Source: Ctenosaura bakeri
Taxonomy: Eukaryota; Chordata; Lepidosauria; Squamata; Iguanidae
DNA: 64,000 nucleotides
Assembly: GCA_948474755.1 (NCBI GenBank)
Contig: CAOLHI010000564.1
Coordinates: 496,001 to 560,000, forward strand
Direction of reading: 5' to 3'
Positions 1 through 12,261 of the stretch are shown piece by piece (positions within the stretch are counted from its first letter, which is position 1; every line of letters begins with the position of its first letter). The notes beneath the pieces are model-generated. The model saw only the letters and a list, made by a program, of their open reading frames with translations, made no database searches and was not told the DNA's origin. A program made the translations under genes and the position numbers.

Positions 1-387
1 CCAAGAGGTAGATATCATTTGAGGTAGATATCAAGGTTCCTGCTCAATCCAAATATTTGAACAATTTTGATGGGAGTAAAAAAAGTTTTGATAATAGTGT
101 TTTTGATGCAACAGACTAAAACATCTACCCATTCAAAAATTGCTAAGAATAAGAACTTGTTTTAGTATGGGCCTAAAAGAACATGAATTATTCTCATTTT
201 GCAAGTTCACTCTGGAAGAAAAATATTCTTGGGGATGAAGAAATATATTCCTTGCATTACCATTTCTGTATCTTGGATTAATAAGGGCAAATAATCATAA
301 TTATAACCGTTATCTCTCTTTCTTGATTTCTCTCTCTTTATATTTGTATGCTACTTTATGGAGTACATGAACCATAAAAGTTTAAAG

Positions 388-389
388 TT

Positions 390-432
<43 letters not shown>

Positions 433-446
433 TAATGTATTTATTT
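388..446. repeat. (TTTA)n microsatellite
   Basis: About a dozen near-perfect TTTA units, with a few diverged units at the right end. Confidence 0.95.
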
Positions 447-689
447 TGGGGGGCACCCAACCATTTTTCTAGAAAATGCAGAGTAGAGGAGAATTTCCAC
501 CCTTCAAATAGTGACAATAAAATGATTACCCCACCTCAGTTTAGCATAATGGTTCAGAAATGCTTGTAGCATATTGCAGAGTTAAAGTGGAAATTATTAG
601 GTAGCTGTTCTTTGTTATAATAATGATCACTCCACAAATAAAAGCTCTTCTCCCAAAGGTACTGCAAGGCACAAAATGCTAATTCTGAA

Positions 690-1000
690 GATTATGTGCA
701 CGCTTTTATTAAATATTACTATGCCCTGTTCTGTTTGAGGGCTTCACTGCTCTGATTGTTTTATGAGTGCCATGTTAATGTCATCCCCATCTCGCTAGCA
801 GCAGGCACACATTTTAGCTTTTGCAGGAGAATTGATCAAAGGCTACGTGCTGTGGGAATTGCTGAGAAAACACGGACAAGCGGTAAAAATCTAACTGATT
901 AATTGGTTTAAATTTCATTTCAGGGTGTTGAACTTTGGCTTGGGACTCTAATACTACACTAAGAGTCAGGGCCTAATTACCAGATTTCCAATTTGCCTCA
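690..1000. promoter_or_regulatory. Candidate conserved noncoding block A
   Basis: This is a repeat-free stretch with balanced composition, no low-complexity sequence, and dense AT-core words (TTTTATTAAATATTACT, GCTAGCAGCAGG, CTGATTAATTGG, TTGATCAAAGG with a LEF/TCF-like core). Such texture is typical of deeply conserved developmental enhancers, which are common in EBF-gene introns. Conservation itself was not tested. Confidence 0.3.
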
Positions 1001-1089
1001 GCACAATGGTGGAGACAGGGGAAAATGAATACTAAAAATAATTATAAGGGGGAGGGGGACCTTTTCTGCCTCTGTACTTATTTAACTGC

Positions 1090-1420
1090 TAATGTTCTGT
1101 GTGTGCAAACAATTTTACCAGGGATGCCCCCAGCATCACCTGCTGGGCCACCAGTGCCTCTAATGATACAAATAAATTAAGAAGCTACTGGCAGTGTCAA
1201 ACATTGTGATTTGGCGGATCGAAGGGATAGTGATTCAAATGTTCACAAGCAGGCAGTCATCCTATCACACCCTTCATTAGTAACTAGAATTTATTAGCAA
1301 TGGGCCTGTGTTTCACCATCAAAGAAGGGAAAAATCTATTTCATTGATATAAAATAAGGGGAAACAGTGCTTACTGAGAGTTTATGGGTGGCCTTGGAAA
1401 TAAGGGTTAATTGAACTTAG
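1090..1420. promoter_or_regulatory. Candidate conserved noncoding block B
   Basis: This repeat-free stretch contains GTGCAAACAATTTTACC, ATACAAATAAATTAAG, TGGCGGATCGAAGGG and TAGAATTTATTAGCAATGGG. There are no ORFs of note and no homopolymers. It is a candidate enhancer by texture only. Confidence 0.28.
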
Positions 1421-1869
1421 AGGTACTGGTTTACTGAGGCAAATTAGTGGCATGTACTGCTATCAGCAAGGTTCTGCTGTTGCTCTTACTTGGTCCTTGT
1501 AATCCATTTGTGCTATGATTAATACACAGTTTATGCTGGTGCCTGTAAAATTAACCCACTTGCTAACCCCCTTCATCATAAAACATTGGGTTAGCTTCCA
1601 TATGACAAAGAGGAGACTCCAGTGATGACAGATGCCCTCCAACAGAGCAAAATGAGCAAATGTGATCTAACTTTATAAAGTCCCATTATAGAACTGGAAG
1701 AAATAGGAAGTATAATACAAGTGACATCTTCAAAGTACCAAGCAAGAAATATAGGAGAGACATATTTTGTTGTTGTTGTGAAATCTATTTGCTTGGGATT
1801 TAGTCTTATAGGAAAATGTTTGTGTAAAGATCTCTAAGCAATCCAATTAAAAAAGTGTATCACAAACTA

Positions 1870-1950
1870 GAGTGGAGGTGCACAACCCACAGCCTTAGGG
1901 CAGCATGCAGCCTTCTAAAGCTTCCTGTGTTGTCCCCAAAGCTGAAGGAA
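1870..1950 (+). mobile_element. hAT-like terminal fragment
   Basis: The sequence GGAGGTGCACAACCCACAGCC followed by a TGCAGCCTTCTAAAGC block resembles the reverse complement of the right end of the 27362-29130 element (CAGGCCTGCACAACATAGAG... then TGCAGCCTACCAAAGG). It is an old fragment; the other end was not identified. Confidence 0.45.
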
Positions 1951-2170
1951 CTACACTAATGTTTCTCCACAGCCCAGATGATATCTTCCTTTAGGCAGCA
2001 AATGACCAATCAAATAAGAATTAACAACAGGCAGTTCCACAGGTAGCAAGTTGAAAGGGAATGTAGAATCCAAATACTGGGACCAGGTGGGGTGAGGCAT
2101 TTCCAAGGAAGCACTCTGCAGTCAGAGAGAGCATAGGAGCGATGCACAGATCTTGTTTCCAGACTAGTAT

Positions 2171-2345
2171 GCTGCTGTTGTTTTGTGCCTTCAAGTCATT
2201 TCCAACTCATACCCTATCACACGGTTTTTAGGGACTAAGAGTGTGGGATGTGCCCAAACTCATCCAGTGGCTTTCTGTGGCTGAGTGGGGAACTGAACTC
2301 TGGTCTTCAGGGTTGTAGTCCCACGCTCAAACCACCACACCCCAT
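2171..2345 (-). mobile_element. tRNA-derived SINE, minus strand
   Basis: It starts with a GTTGTTTTGTGCCTTCAAG tail and TCATTTCCAACTCAT. It ends with a head containing the B-box-like region and ACGCTCAAACCACCACACC, the reverse complement of GGTGTGGTGGTTTGAGCGT. It is the same family as the copies near 4197, 9540, 17005, 34042 and 41629. The central part is shortened relative to those. Confidence 0.85.
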
Positions 2346-2779
2346 TGACTTGTAGATTAGTATGGGACGGTGTCAAAATGCCTATGCTCACTTGGACCTG
2401 CTTGGTTTCTGCCTCTGACTCAGATTGGCACCATCTGTGCATTGAGGGGAGTTTGAATGCCCTCTCTCTCAATAGCCCTAAATCTCTTGAGTTGGCCCAA
2501 GGGAACCCAGCTCAGCTCTTCTGTGTTGTTTGGCTCAAGGCTCTTCTGGATTCCTTCATGATCAGATGGACCGCAGGGGAGGGGGGCACTGTTACTGACT
2601 CTCCTGCCACGACTAATCATTTCACTCACTTATACGATCACTAAATCTTAAGATGAAAGGAGAGGATCTTTATATTTCCCAGTTCCTGCACACTGAGTGG
2701 ACTGTGTAGGAATGGGTGTGTATGCATGAATACCCTGCCCCTAAAGTCACCAAATGACACTGATGAAAGTTAGGACACA

Positions 2780-3472
2780 AAGTGCAAAGGCAGGTTTATA
2801 GCTGAACATTAAGAAAACAAAAATAATTACCACAGATGATTTACATAAGCTTAAAGTAGATGATGAAGATACTGAAATAGTTCATGATTGTCCATACCTT
2901 GACTCAGTCATTAATCAGAATGGAGATTGCTATCAAGAAAGCAGAAGAAGACTAGGACTCAGAGGGGCAGCTATGAAGGAACTAGACAAGATCCTGAACT
3001 GTAAAGATATATCATTGAATACTAAAGTTAAGATTGTTCATGCCATCTTATTTCCAATTTCTATGTATGGTTATGACAGCTGGATATTGAAGAAAGCTGA
3101 TAGGAAGAACATCAACTCATTTGAAACGTTGTGCTGGAGAAGAATTCTACCTTGGATTGCTACAAAGACAAATGAATGGATCCTAGAGCAGATCAAGCCT
3201 TTCCCTAGAAGCCAGGATGACTAAACTGAGGCTGTTGAACTTTGGCCATATCATGTGAAGATATGACTCACTAGAAAAGACAAATAATGCTTGTTAAGGT
3301 AGAAGGTAGTAGGAAAAGAAGAAGACCTCATTACAGATGGATAGACTCAATCAAGGAAGACACGTCTCTGAATCAGCAAGACCTGAGTAGGGCAGTTGAG
3401 GATAGGTGGACTTGGACATCTCTTACACATAGGGTCACCACAGGTCAAAGGAAAATTGACAGCAGTTAACAA
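2780..3472 (+). mobile_element. RTE-BovB LINE, 3' end of ORF2, degraded
   Basis: Translation in shifting frames gives the C-terminus of a BovB-type reverse transcriptase: LNIKKTK, then NGDCYQESRRRLGLRG, LDKILNCKDISLNTKVKIVH, YGYDSWILKKADRKNI, LCWRRILPW and NEWILEQI. A separate frame then gives VEGSRKRRRPHYRWIDSIKE, LSRAVEDRWTW and HRVTT. At least one frameshift and in-frame stops (near 3222) separate the two parts. The copy is 5'-truncated near 2780 and ends after GACAGCAGTTAAC, as BovB tails do. BovB is abundant in squamates and ruminants and is a classic case of horizontal transfer. This copy cannot encode an active protein. Confidence 0.92.
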
Positions 3473-4196
3473 GAACAAGCACTTTTTCAACTGAATCAAA
3501 GCAGTAACAGCAGAACAGAACCAAGCAGCTCAGGAGCTGCCAGGACAGCTCTATTTCTTGTGAGGGATGGATTTCACTGCTGTTCCCCCTGTTGTCCAAG
3601 TGACTACACAGTCGCTTCTCCTCTGCTGCTGTGCTGCTTTCAGGATCTTGGACCAAGTCCACTTTAATATTTTTATAAGTAATGTGAAAATAAATTCTAT
3701 TGTTTTACTGTGGAATTTTATTTGTTCATTTGTGATCATTAATTTAAATACCAAAGGAGTATGTGTGCATTTTCTCTATTTGTAAGCAGCACATCACAGA
3801 TCAGGGGAAAAAAATCAGTTTTATGCCATCTCCTAGTTAAGTGCTAAAATAAATACCTATTGATTTTTTTTATTACTATTTTTTTGCAGTCACCCACTGT
3901 GGCAAGAAGAAAGAAGGAAAAAGATTTCGTTTCACTCAGGAGGCAGGGAATATCACCCGGTATGTTATGAATTGGCCTTGCTATGGGCAGATATCCCGGT
4001 AACCTCACTGGTGAATATAGTCTCCAATGATGATGAACACAAAGAGTCGGGGAGCGGGCTACAAGTGAAATAGCTCATATCTTCTTCAACTGCCCAAATC
4101 TTGTGTGCACTGAGAGTTGCATAAGTGCATTGTTCTGATGCTACCAAACAATAATCCTAGCAGCTGATATGCAGTTGGCTGAGCTGGCTTGATGCC

Positions 4197-4430
4197 AACA
4201 TGGTGTGGTGGTGCTGTGGTTTGAGTATTGGGACTAATACTCAGGAAGATCAGTGTTCAAATACTGATCAACCCTGGAAATGGGTTGGGTGACTTTGGGT
4301 AAAAAAAACCACTCTCTCAGCATCCTCAAAGGGAAGGCAATTGAAAACTTCTTCTGAACAAATTTTGGCAAGAAAACTCTATGTTGGGGTCACCATAAGT
4401 TGGAAGTGACTTGAAGGCACAGAACAACCA
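4197..4430 (+). mobile_element. tRNA-derived SINE
   Basis: The head GTGCTGTGGTTTGAGTATTGG carries an A-box-like start and is followed by AGTGTTCAAATACTGATC (B box). The body is CCACTCTCTCAGCATCC, and the tail reads CACCATAAGTTGGAAGTGAC then TTGAAGGCACAGAACAACC. It appears full length but diverged. Confidence 0.88.
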
Positions 4431-4929
4431 TTCACAAATTCCTCCAAAGTCTCTGGTACTAAAGATGTCATGCAACTCCTTTGCTACAAAAGACCCAGTG
4501 GTTGTAAATTAGTCTGTGGCCACAATTCAAGGTGCTGGTTATGATGGCTTAGGTCCAGGCTATCTGACAAATCAAATGTCCTGTTTGAGTCTGGAAGATA
4601 TAGTGGAATGCTTTCTTCCCAGGGACCCAGCAGCTTTCCCAAATGAACTGTTTGGTAGTGGTAGTGGTGGGGCATTCTACAGCTTATAGAAATGCAAGAA
4701 ACGAACTAGATACACTTCCTCTGAGTTCAATTCTTCTTTGTCATCTGAAGTTTTCCAAGGGTTCCAACTTTACATAGTATATTTGAACCACATTCCCTCA
4801 CAGAGATTCTACAATTATTAAGATCCTTCCCTGCCATCCAAAAGCTTAAATTTGATACACATATAGACTACCCAGATAAGTAAGTGAGCATGTTTTCTTT
4901 TGCATTGCCAAGAAAACTGAATTTTAGTA

Positions 4930-5466
4930 CATACTAGCATATTTACCTGGCTTTGCCCGGGGTTTTTATTCTCCTCTTAAGAATTCACCAAACTGTTTTC
5001 TCCATTTCCTGTAACTTTGCTGTATATTTCCCAATACAATCTATATTCAGAGTTATTTACATACAGAGTTTGAATTCCTGAGGGAATACACTGTCCTCCT
5101 CCTTGCTGCTAGGTATGTCCATAGCAACCGGCCTATTTCTATACCTGTAAATTTTCCCCATATTCCCCAATCCAGTCTTTAGTCAGAGTTGTTAACATTC
5201 AGAGGTTGGGTTCCTGAGGGAACACACTGTCCTCCTTCTTGCTGCTAGGCCTCATCTCCATAGCAACCAGCCTATTCCAGTACCTGTAACTTATCCTCAT
5301 ATTCTCCAATCCAATCTGTATTCGTAGCTGTTAACATCCAGAGGTTTGGTTCCTGAGAGAATACACTGTCTTCCTCCTTGCTGCTAGGCACTGTCTCCAT
5401 AGCAACAGGTCTATTCCAGTGCCTGTAACTTTTCCCCATAGTCCCCAATCCAATCTGTGTTGTGTG
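4930..5466. repeat. 139-bp-period tandem repeat, about 3.4 copies
   Basis: The word ATAGCAAC recurs at 5121, 5260 and 5399, each 139 bp apart. It is accompanied by CCTGTAA, CCCCAATCCA, GTTAACAT, TTCCTGAG, CACTGTC and TTGCTGCTAGG in constant order. The first copy starts near 4998 and is more diverged; the last stops near 5466. A flanking TACCTGGCTTTGCCCGGGG (4947-4965) may belong to the same repeat family. The units contain no credible ORF. Confidence 0.85.
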
Positions 5467-7007
5467 TTGATGTTGATGTACTAGCTCCATAAGTCCTTCA
5501 TGCTCCCTGGAGTACAGTACATGGGTTCTGCTTTTCAAACAATTCTGTTTTTTGACAGTGCTCTGGTCCCTAATCTGTCAGATAAGTGGGGGAAGCCTCT
5601 AAGAGAGACAGTGAGTGAGAAGATAGCGTCTAGCTAGATTTCACAACCTGCATGACCTAGATCTCAAGCAGATACCATCTCTGTACTCTCCATCTACTGA
5701 AACCTAGGGAGTATATAAAGCATTAGCTACTTAAATTTTGGCATGGGTTCACCACAGAATTCAGGTGTCATATTCCTCCTCCTCCTCTTTCCCTCTCTCT
5801 GTATATATACACCGTAGAGATATAAAGAACATCCACAGTTTTTCTCATCCTTGCTAAGAAAGGATGCCCCAACATAACAAGACTGCATCAAAGAAACAAC
5901 CAGGTCACATAATATGAAAGCATCTAAAGGATTTGTTACCAACAGAAAGGTTGTTTAGAACTGGTTCCCTTTCATAGATTATGCAAACAGCATGGGGGGG
6001 GTTGCACATCCACCTTTTCACCAACTCATCTTTTAGACTCATTTACTTTCTATTTAAAATCGGACAATGAACTATGATAAACATTCTGTGCTCGGCTTCT
6101 CAATGATTGTTATACTTCATTGCATCCTACCGGTTATGTTGCTTCATCATTTGCTTTTGTTTTATTATTGTTTTGTTTATTATTAATGAATTTGCAAAAT
6201 GTAATAATTTTATTGCCCTTAGAATTAAGAAACAGTGTGAAGTCTGCACCCTTGCCAACTCAAGCATTTATTCGTGGTACCAGAATGTTGTCCGAGGTAA
6301 TACCACATGTAACTACTCCTTGTTTTCTCTCCAGTTTTTCTTAATCAGAACAACTCAAATGTCTTTTTGTTATTGCTAAATAACTGTGAGTCAGAAATCC
6401 TTGCCCACCTATTGTGAATTAGTTTGAGGTCAACAAAAAGATCCAAATCTACTTTCTCTCCCTCTTCCCCTGTGTATCTTAACACTAACCTGGCTAATAA
6501 AATACTTGGGATCACAAATGGGAGGAGGTACGTAGTAAACATCCTGGCACACCCAGTGTTCAGTATCTGGAATGGGTACCAGAATGCAGTGGGTTCAAAA
6601 TGGCTATCTGGAGCTATTAAACAGAACCAGTGGCAAATGTTAAGCCGTCTTTCAAAACCCATTCCTGTCAAGCTAAAACTTTGTTTGGCCAGGATATCAA
6701 CATCTATAGTCCGTTTGGAATAGCACCCATTTTTCTCAGACTTCCTCAAGCTTTCACAAACGAGAAGCCTTTGATCTGAAATCTGGCAGAGCAAGCTGAA
6801 GCTATTAACACTTCTTGCTTCATCTACCAGTCCAAAAAGTAAGAGATTTTCCTGCTCAAAGCCCTGTACCTCACTGAAGCCTCTCTCCCACATACATCCT
6901 CCTAGCAAAATCTTACAAATGTGAAAAATATTTCTTTATTCCTTTGTCAACTCTCCCAACTAAGGATGCTATAGTCATGATCCCTTTATAGTTAATAATT
7001 CTCCTCA

Positions 7008-7245
7008 GGTTAAATGCCAGTACTGCAAGCCACAAGGTTGTGAGTTCGATCCTGCCAGGCTCCAAGGTTGACTCAGCCTTCCATCCTTTCGCAGGTCAGT
7101 AAAATGAGTACCCAGCTTGCTGGGGGCATGTATAAGAAATGTATCGAAATACATGCTATTTGTAAGTTGTTCACCTCGATCCATATGGAGAGGCGGGATA
7201 CAAATAAATAATAAAATAAATAAAAAATAAAATAAAAAATAAGCT
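7008..7245 (+). mobile_element. Sauria-type SINE, plus strand, 5' truncated
   Basis: It starts at GGTTAAATGCCAGTACTGC, inside the tRNA-related head. The B-box-like GGTTGTGAGTTCGATCC follows, then TTGACTCAGCCTTCCATCC, GTAAAATGAGTACCCAGC and an A-rich (AAATAA)n tail. The missing first bases (CCCTGGTGGCGCAGT) are present in the partner copy at 7575-7829. Sauria SINEs are characteristic of squamates. Confidence 0.9.
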
Positions 7246-7327
7246 GAATAATTTTGCTTACCTCGCTTATGGTCCCAACTAGAGCACAGCCAGAGAAGCA
7301 ATGGGATTTAAGGAAATGTTGACTTAA

Positions 7328-7507
7328 GGCCTTTCTGCCCTACAGTGTTACAGTGCTATTATTGAACTTTCAACATCCTATAGAATCCTAGGACTTGCAG
7401 TTGAGGGAGAATTCCCAGCCAGAGAGCTCTTTGGCCTCAGTAAACTACAAACCCCAGAATTCCACAGGACGTTAAAAGTGCAATAATAGCACTATAACAG
7501 AAAGCCC
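7328..7507. mobile_element. MITE-like DNA transposon, 180 bp
   Basis: The termini are inverted: GGCCTTTCTGCCCTACAGTG on the left and, reverse-complemented, GGGCTTTCTGTTATAGTG on the right. Both continue with CTATTATTG and an ACTTT block. TTA or TTAA-like flanks on both sides could be a short target duplication, but the boundary is not certain. The interior is non-coding. It resembles short Harbinger/hAT-derived elements common in lizards; the superfamily is not settled. Confidence 0.7.
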
Positions 7508-7574
7508 TTAGTGTTTAGCAATTGATTCACAGGTCCACATTTAGGCACTAGTATTCCTTCACCTCTTGCCTCTC

Positions 7575-7829
7575 ATTCTATTATTTATTATTATTTATTT
7601 ATTTTTATTTATTTGTATCCCGCCTCTCCATATAGATCGAGGCGGCGAACAACTTACAAATAGCATGTATTTCGAAACATTTCTATACATGCCCCCAACA
7701 AGCTGGGTACTCATTTTACCGACCTGAGAAAGGATGGAAGGCTGAGTCAACCTTGGAGCCGGGCAGGATTGAACTTACCACCTTGTGGCTTGCAGTACTG
7801 GCATTTAACCACTGCGCCACCAGGGCTCC
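7575..7829 (-). mobile_element. Sauria-type SINE, minus strand, near full length
   Basis: Reading the minus strand: GGAGCCCTGGTGGCGCAGTG, then TTAAATGCCAGTACTGC, the CTTGTGGC region, GGTTGACTCAGCCTTCC, CCAGCTTGTTGGGGGC, and a pyrimidine/A-rich tail with ATAAATAA repeats. It is opposite in orientation to the copy at 7008-7245. Confidence 0.92.
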
Positions 7830-8438
7830 ATTAGTTTGATAAGTACCTTCTCTTCATTTGGACTACAGCTCTGAAGAGCGGTTTTCTGAACAAATTGCAG
7901 AAATTTTCCTGACAAGCTAAACAAACTGTTAAGAAAGGGTAAGAAAAGAGACAGCTGCCTGACCACAGCAGGTTTACCAATGTGGGCTTTCTTTTCTCCC
8001 AGGTGAAACAGTTTGTAGCTGCAGAATTCTCCTGATCAAGAATCAAAAGAGAAAAGAGTGGTAGCAAATGATAGATCATACAGAAGTATTCACACTTGCC
8101 AAAGGACTGGGAAGTGAAATGATTCTTCATGCAAACATTTCTCCCTTTTATACTGTACAACACATCATGCAGTAACACATGCTGATGCCCTCATCAATGT
8201 AACCCAACATGAAGATAGGCTGTAAGTTTATGTAGTGAGGCTTAGTGAGGCTTGGAGATGTGTTCCATGCTGAGGACATATCCATTTGCACCTATCAGAT
8301 CAGTGCACCAAGTGGGATACTGTTCCATTTCTTTTTTAGATTTTAAACAGATCACTTTTAAAAGCTGTATTGTGAAAATCACCTTGAACCAACCCAGAGC
8401 TGTTCGTAGACCACAGAGGGACCAGGATTGTAAAGACA

Positions 8439-8645
8439 GGCCATTTCCACACGGGGTTTTTAAAACGGGGCAAAGTGTCCTCCAGGGAGGACGTCTGCAT
8501 CTGGGAGCGGACTGGGTCAGACCTACTTAACCCAAGTGGTCATCCAGTGTGCTTTTGAAAGACCGCTAAAAACAGGTCTTTCAAAAGTACAGAGTGCACC
8601 GCTGCGAGCTTTATGCAGATTCGCAGGCTTGCACTGGTTGATGGG
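8439..8645 (+). mobile_element. Hairpin-bearing dispersed element, copy 1
   Basis: It begins GGCCATTTCCACACGGGG and aligns along its length with the start of the 15763 copy (shared blocks: TCCTCCAGGGAGGACGTCTG versus CCTCCAACGGAGGTCTTCTG, GCGGACTGGG, TGCAGATTCGCAGG). It carries a perfect 13-bp stem CTTTTGAAAGACC / GGTCTTTCAAAAG with a 10-nt loop at 8552-8587. It is non-coding and its 3' end is uncertain. Confidence 0.7.
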
Positions 8646-9017
8646 GCATCCTTGTTTTCCTTCCTTACCACCCTTCTATGTCTTACATTTATGTTCTCTT
8701 GATATATATCCCTCCTACACCACCACAAATCTACTCACCCTGTAACTGCTGTTTCGTTTCCCTGCTAGAGGTTACATTGCAGAAGGGAACAGGATGGATT
8801 CCTCATAAATATCACCATACAAATCATCTGTGAGCATTTACTTAGATGTAAATCCCATTAAACTTGGTGGGACATATGTCTGAGTTAACAATTTAAACTG
8901 CTGTACCATATATCCAAGAGAAGTGAATGTCCATTTCTTTATTATTTGAAACCACGTTACAGTAATTAAAGATTCACAGCAAGCACCCATTCATCTCAAT
9001 AAACTCATGTCTATGCA

Positions 9018-9050
9018 TCTGTCTGTCTGTCCCTCTGTCTATCTGTCCCT
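9018..9050. repeat. (TGTC)n-like microsatellite
   Basis: TCTGTCTGTCTGTCCCTCTG and further interrupted units. Confidence 0.8.
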
Positions 9051-9539
9051 TCTTCTTTTCCTTCAGTTCCTCCTTTCTTCCCTATAGTACCCAGCAATGA
9101 TCTCAAGAGGCCCAAGGAAAATAAAGTGCAACTTTCTGGAAATCCAGTTAAAATTAATAATATTACCATGCCAAGTCTGTGGCAGCAAAACAACAAAGTC
9201 CATGGCATTATCACAATATTATGCATTTTACTCTACTTTGCCTGGATACTTTATTCTGTTGAATTTCCTCCTTATTCGTTCCTATAATTCTTTTCCACCT
9301 GTTTCTCTGCCTGACAGAGAGGCTTTTCCCCAAAACTTTAACATTTACCTAGGGAATTAGGAGAGTTTCCCTTTACAGTTTAACTCCCTAAGAAGCAAGT
9401 GTGAAACTCCATTCACCAGCTAAACAGTGAAAGTCAGTAATAGGCTCATTGTTTCTAAAACACTCTTTTATTTACATCTTGGCTTCTAGAAGAGCTGGAG
9501 ACTAGGAAGGAAGGAGTCAAAAAGCATCACATGATATCC

Positions 9540-9760
9540 AGCATAGTATGAGTGTTGAACTAGGACTTTGGGAGACCAGGATTCAAATCCACACTCAGTC
9601 ATGGAAATCTATTGGGTGGCCGGGAAAAGTTATATTCTCAAACCCACAGACAAAGGCAATGGCAAACCAGCTCTGAAAAATCTTGCAAGGAAAATCCCAT
9701 GATAGGTTTGCCTTAGAGTTACCATAAGCCAGAAATGACTTGAAGGCACACAACTAAGTA
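9540..9760 (+). mobile_element. tRNA-derived SINE
   Basis: The head is AGTATGAGTGTTGAACTAGG, with GGATTCAAATCCACACTCAG as the B-box region. The body has AGGCAATGGCAAACCAG, and the tail reads CATAAGCCAGAAATGACTTG, AAGGCACACAAC. Same family as the 34042 copy. Confidence 0.9.
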
Positions 9761-11289
9761 CTACAAAGTACTCCAAGAATCCTGGTAAAATTCAGCCAGC
9801 CAGTCATATGGTAACCCTACTAGCAATGCATGCTAGTGCAGTGGGGCTTTCTCCTCCTTCCTACATCTTTTAGGATTGCACTCTATATTCTGCTCCTAAA
9901 GGTTCACCAGCCCTCTCAGCCAGACTTTCGGGGAACAGAGTGGCTGCCTGGGGGAAAGGAATTTGACCTGCTTCTGCTGACAAATTTTTCTTCTTCAGTG
10001 GAATCCTGGGCCTAGGTCAACTAGCTCTGACACTTCAAGAAATTTTTGAAATATTTTTAATTCAAAAAAAATATGTTTAAAACATAATTTAAAATATACA
10101 ATTATTTTTAGGTCAATTCATCTCTTTGGGAGATTGTAGAAAGGACAGCAAATTAAAGAAAGCTAACAAATCCTTCAGGAAGAGATACCATTTATATGGA
10201 TATATAAGGAAATCATTGGGGAAAGATCAACTGTGATTCAGTTACTACAAATAAAAAATTAAGTGTTCCAAGAGCTCTTACTCTTATTTTGATTTCTCTT
10301 CTAAATAAGAGGCTACCATTTAATGCAATTTTCCAGAGCCTGGGAATCGTAAAGTCAAACATGAACAAGTGTACTGGAAAATCTGTGACGTTAATCTTGG
10401 CCCAAGTTATATTTTTAACAAGCACTGAATTTGTGCATCGGATAATCCAGATGGCCATAGAGGAATCATCCTGATAGGATTAAACCTTTATGCTGAACTC
10501 TGCTCCATCTGTTCTCTGAGGTTTGCCTCTGCCTACTGGAATATAAATTTGCAGACTGTGTGTTTTTCAGCATGAGTAAAGAATGTCACTTCAGAAACAC
10601 ACACACAAATGCACACATACTTGAGCACTTATTAGTAATGTGTAATAAAGGTAGCTGGAAGTTTACTGCCGTAGAAACATATTGGATTTATTATTCATCT
10701 AAAGAACAAAGTGTGTAGTATCTAAATTTGAACAAAAAGACTGTTCGTTGTTGTGCAGGCATTTGTTCAATTCATTAACCCATAATACCACCATAAATTC
10801 ATAGATGAAGATATGACTGCACACAAAGCAGTGAGACTCATAATTTTTGAAAACTGCTATCTGTTGCTAGAATCCAAGGTACAGTTTTATACTGACACAC
10901 TGGGTAAAAAATACTCCCAATCAGTCAAAACCACAATGGTCATAATTATCCTTGTTTCAACTGACTGCAAACTAAGAGGCTGGGGCAAACTAGTGAAGAA
11001 AAGAAAATAATTCTTTCTACACAAAAATAATTCTAGTTTTATCACAGCTATGAACTAATAAGACCACAGGCTTCTGCATTTATTATTGCTAACTGCCATA
11101 TGAATGAAGAATATATATTCATCATCTATTAAGATTAAATTTAGGCATGCTCATGGCAGACTACACCATTGGAGACAAAAGAAACACAGCGGTCTAGAGG
11201 AGTTTTATAGACAGCCTCAAATTTCCAGAATGTGGGCTAGAAGATACTGACAGGGGAATCTGGTTATCTGGATAGGAGAATCTGGCTCC

Positions 11290-11560
11290 CCTAAAAGTGG
11301 CTGTGATGAACAATTAACAGCTTGAATGAGCAGGAAACCTTGCAAAATAATAAATTATCTTAGACATGGAAATGCCAGTTTAGACTGAGCAGTTAATCCT
11401 GGTCTGGCTAGGACTATAATTAGAGTGCAATTTTAACTGGTGATGCCAAAGGCATCTGTCCTGACTGTAGACCCAGTGAAGCTGTGTTAAATTCAAGCTT
11501 CTCCCAGCCTAAGAATAATTAAAATTACTTAGGATTCCCCTTGCCTTGACCTAACTTTAT
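11290..11560. promoter_or_regulatory. Candidate conserved noncoding block C
   Basis: Repeat-free stretch with AACAATTAACAGC, ATAATTAGAGTGCAATTTTA and CTAAGAATAATTAAAATTAC homeodomain-like cores. It is listed only as a candidate by sequence texture. Confidence 0.22.
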
Positions 11561-12261
11561 GCCAGCACTGAAATTGTGTACTTGGGCTGAAGGAGATGTG
11601 GATAATGAGTAACTCAATTTTCTCTTTATTCCACAGCTTTTCTGCTCCTCTTTTGGCTCATCTGCCTACAGATCTTAGACAACAGAGCAGTTCTGCTGGC
11701 ACCCTGAGATCTGTTAGTGAAACAGGCTTTTCTCAGTAAAAGAGTATTTTTGCCAATGGAGGAAACTTATGCCTAACCCTAGCACACTATATCCAGTGCA
11801 ACTTTGAGTTAGTGCTGTGCTGACTCTTTTCTAATACTTTTTTACCCATGACTCTTAATACACACTGTTGTTGTTGTTGGATTTTTCAGTGCTCAGGTCA
11901 CAGCATCCTCATTATCTTGTTCTGATGATTATAGTTGCCCTGTAATGTAGGTCAGTATTTTTATCCTATATAGCTGAAGGGGAGCTGAGGTGAGGAGGAG
12001 TAGTTCATGACAGAAATGAAAATGAAAATGGAGCATTCCTTATATATAATTCTTCCAGTTCCTCCCTCCTTCCCTTCCCCACATACTTAAAGCAGCAGTT
12101 TTGTTCTCCCGACATCTTCCTGTTTGACAGGACATGTATGCACAGCATGCTTGAAACTGTGGCTTGAAGTGGTGAAAACAGTACCAATTATAAGAGTACC
12201 CTTCCTTTTTAGCCTCTACCAGAAAAGCAATATTCTTTGGACCAGTTTACAGATGTTTGAT

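Noticed and set aside
6240..6360. Possible exon bounded by GTAATACC and CTCTCCAG
   Set aside because: The peptide has no family match, and splice-like words at this density are expected by chance.
6345..6908. 187-codon minus-strand ORF
   Set aside because: No recognisable domain or family, overlapping plus-strand ORF, no splice or repeat context; most likely a long chance ORF. Worth a protein search but not called as a gene.
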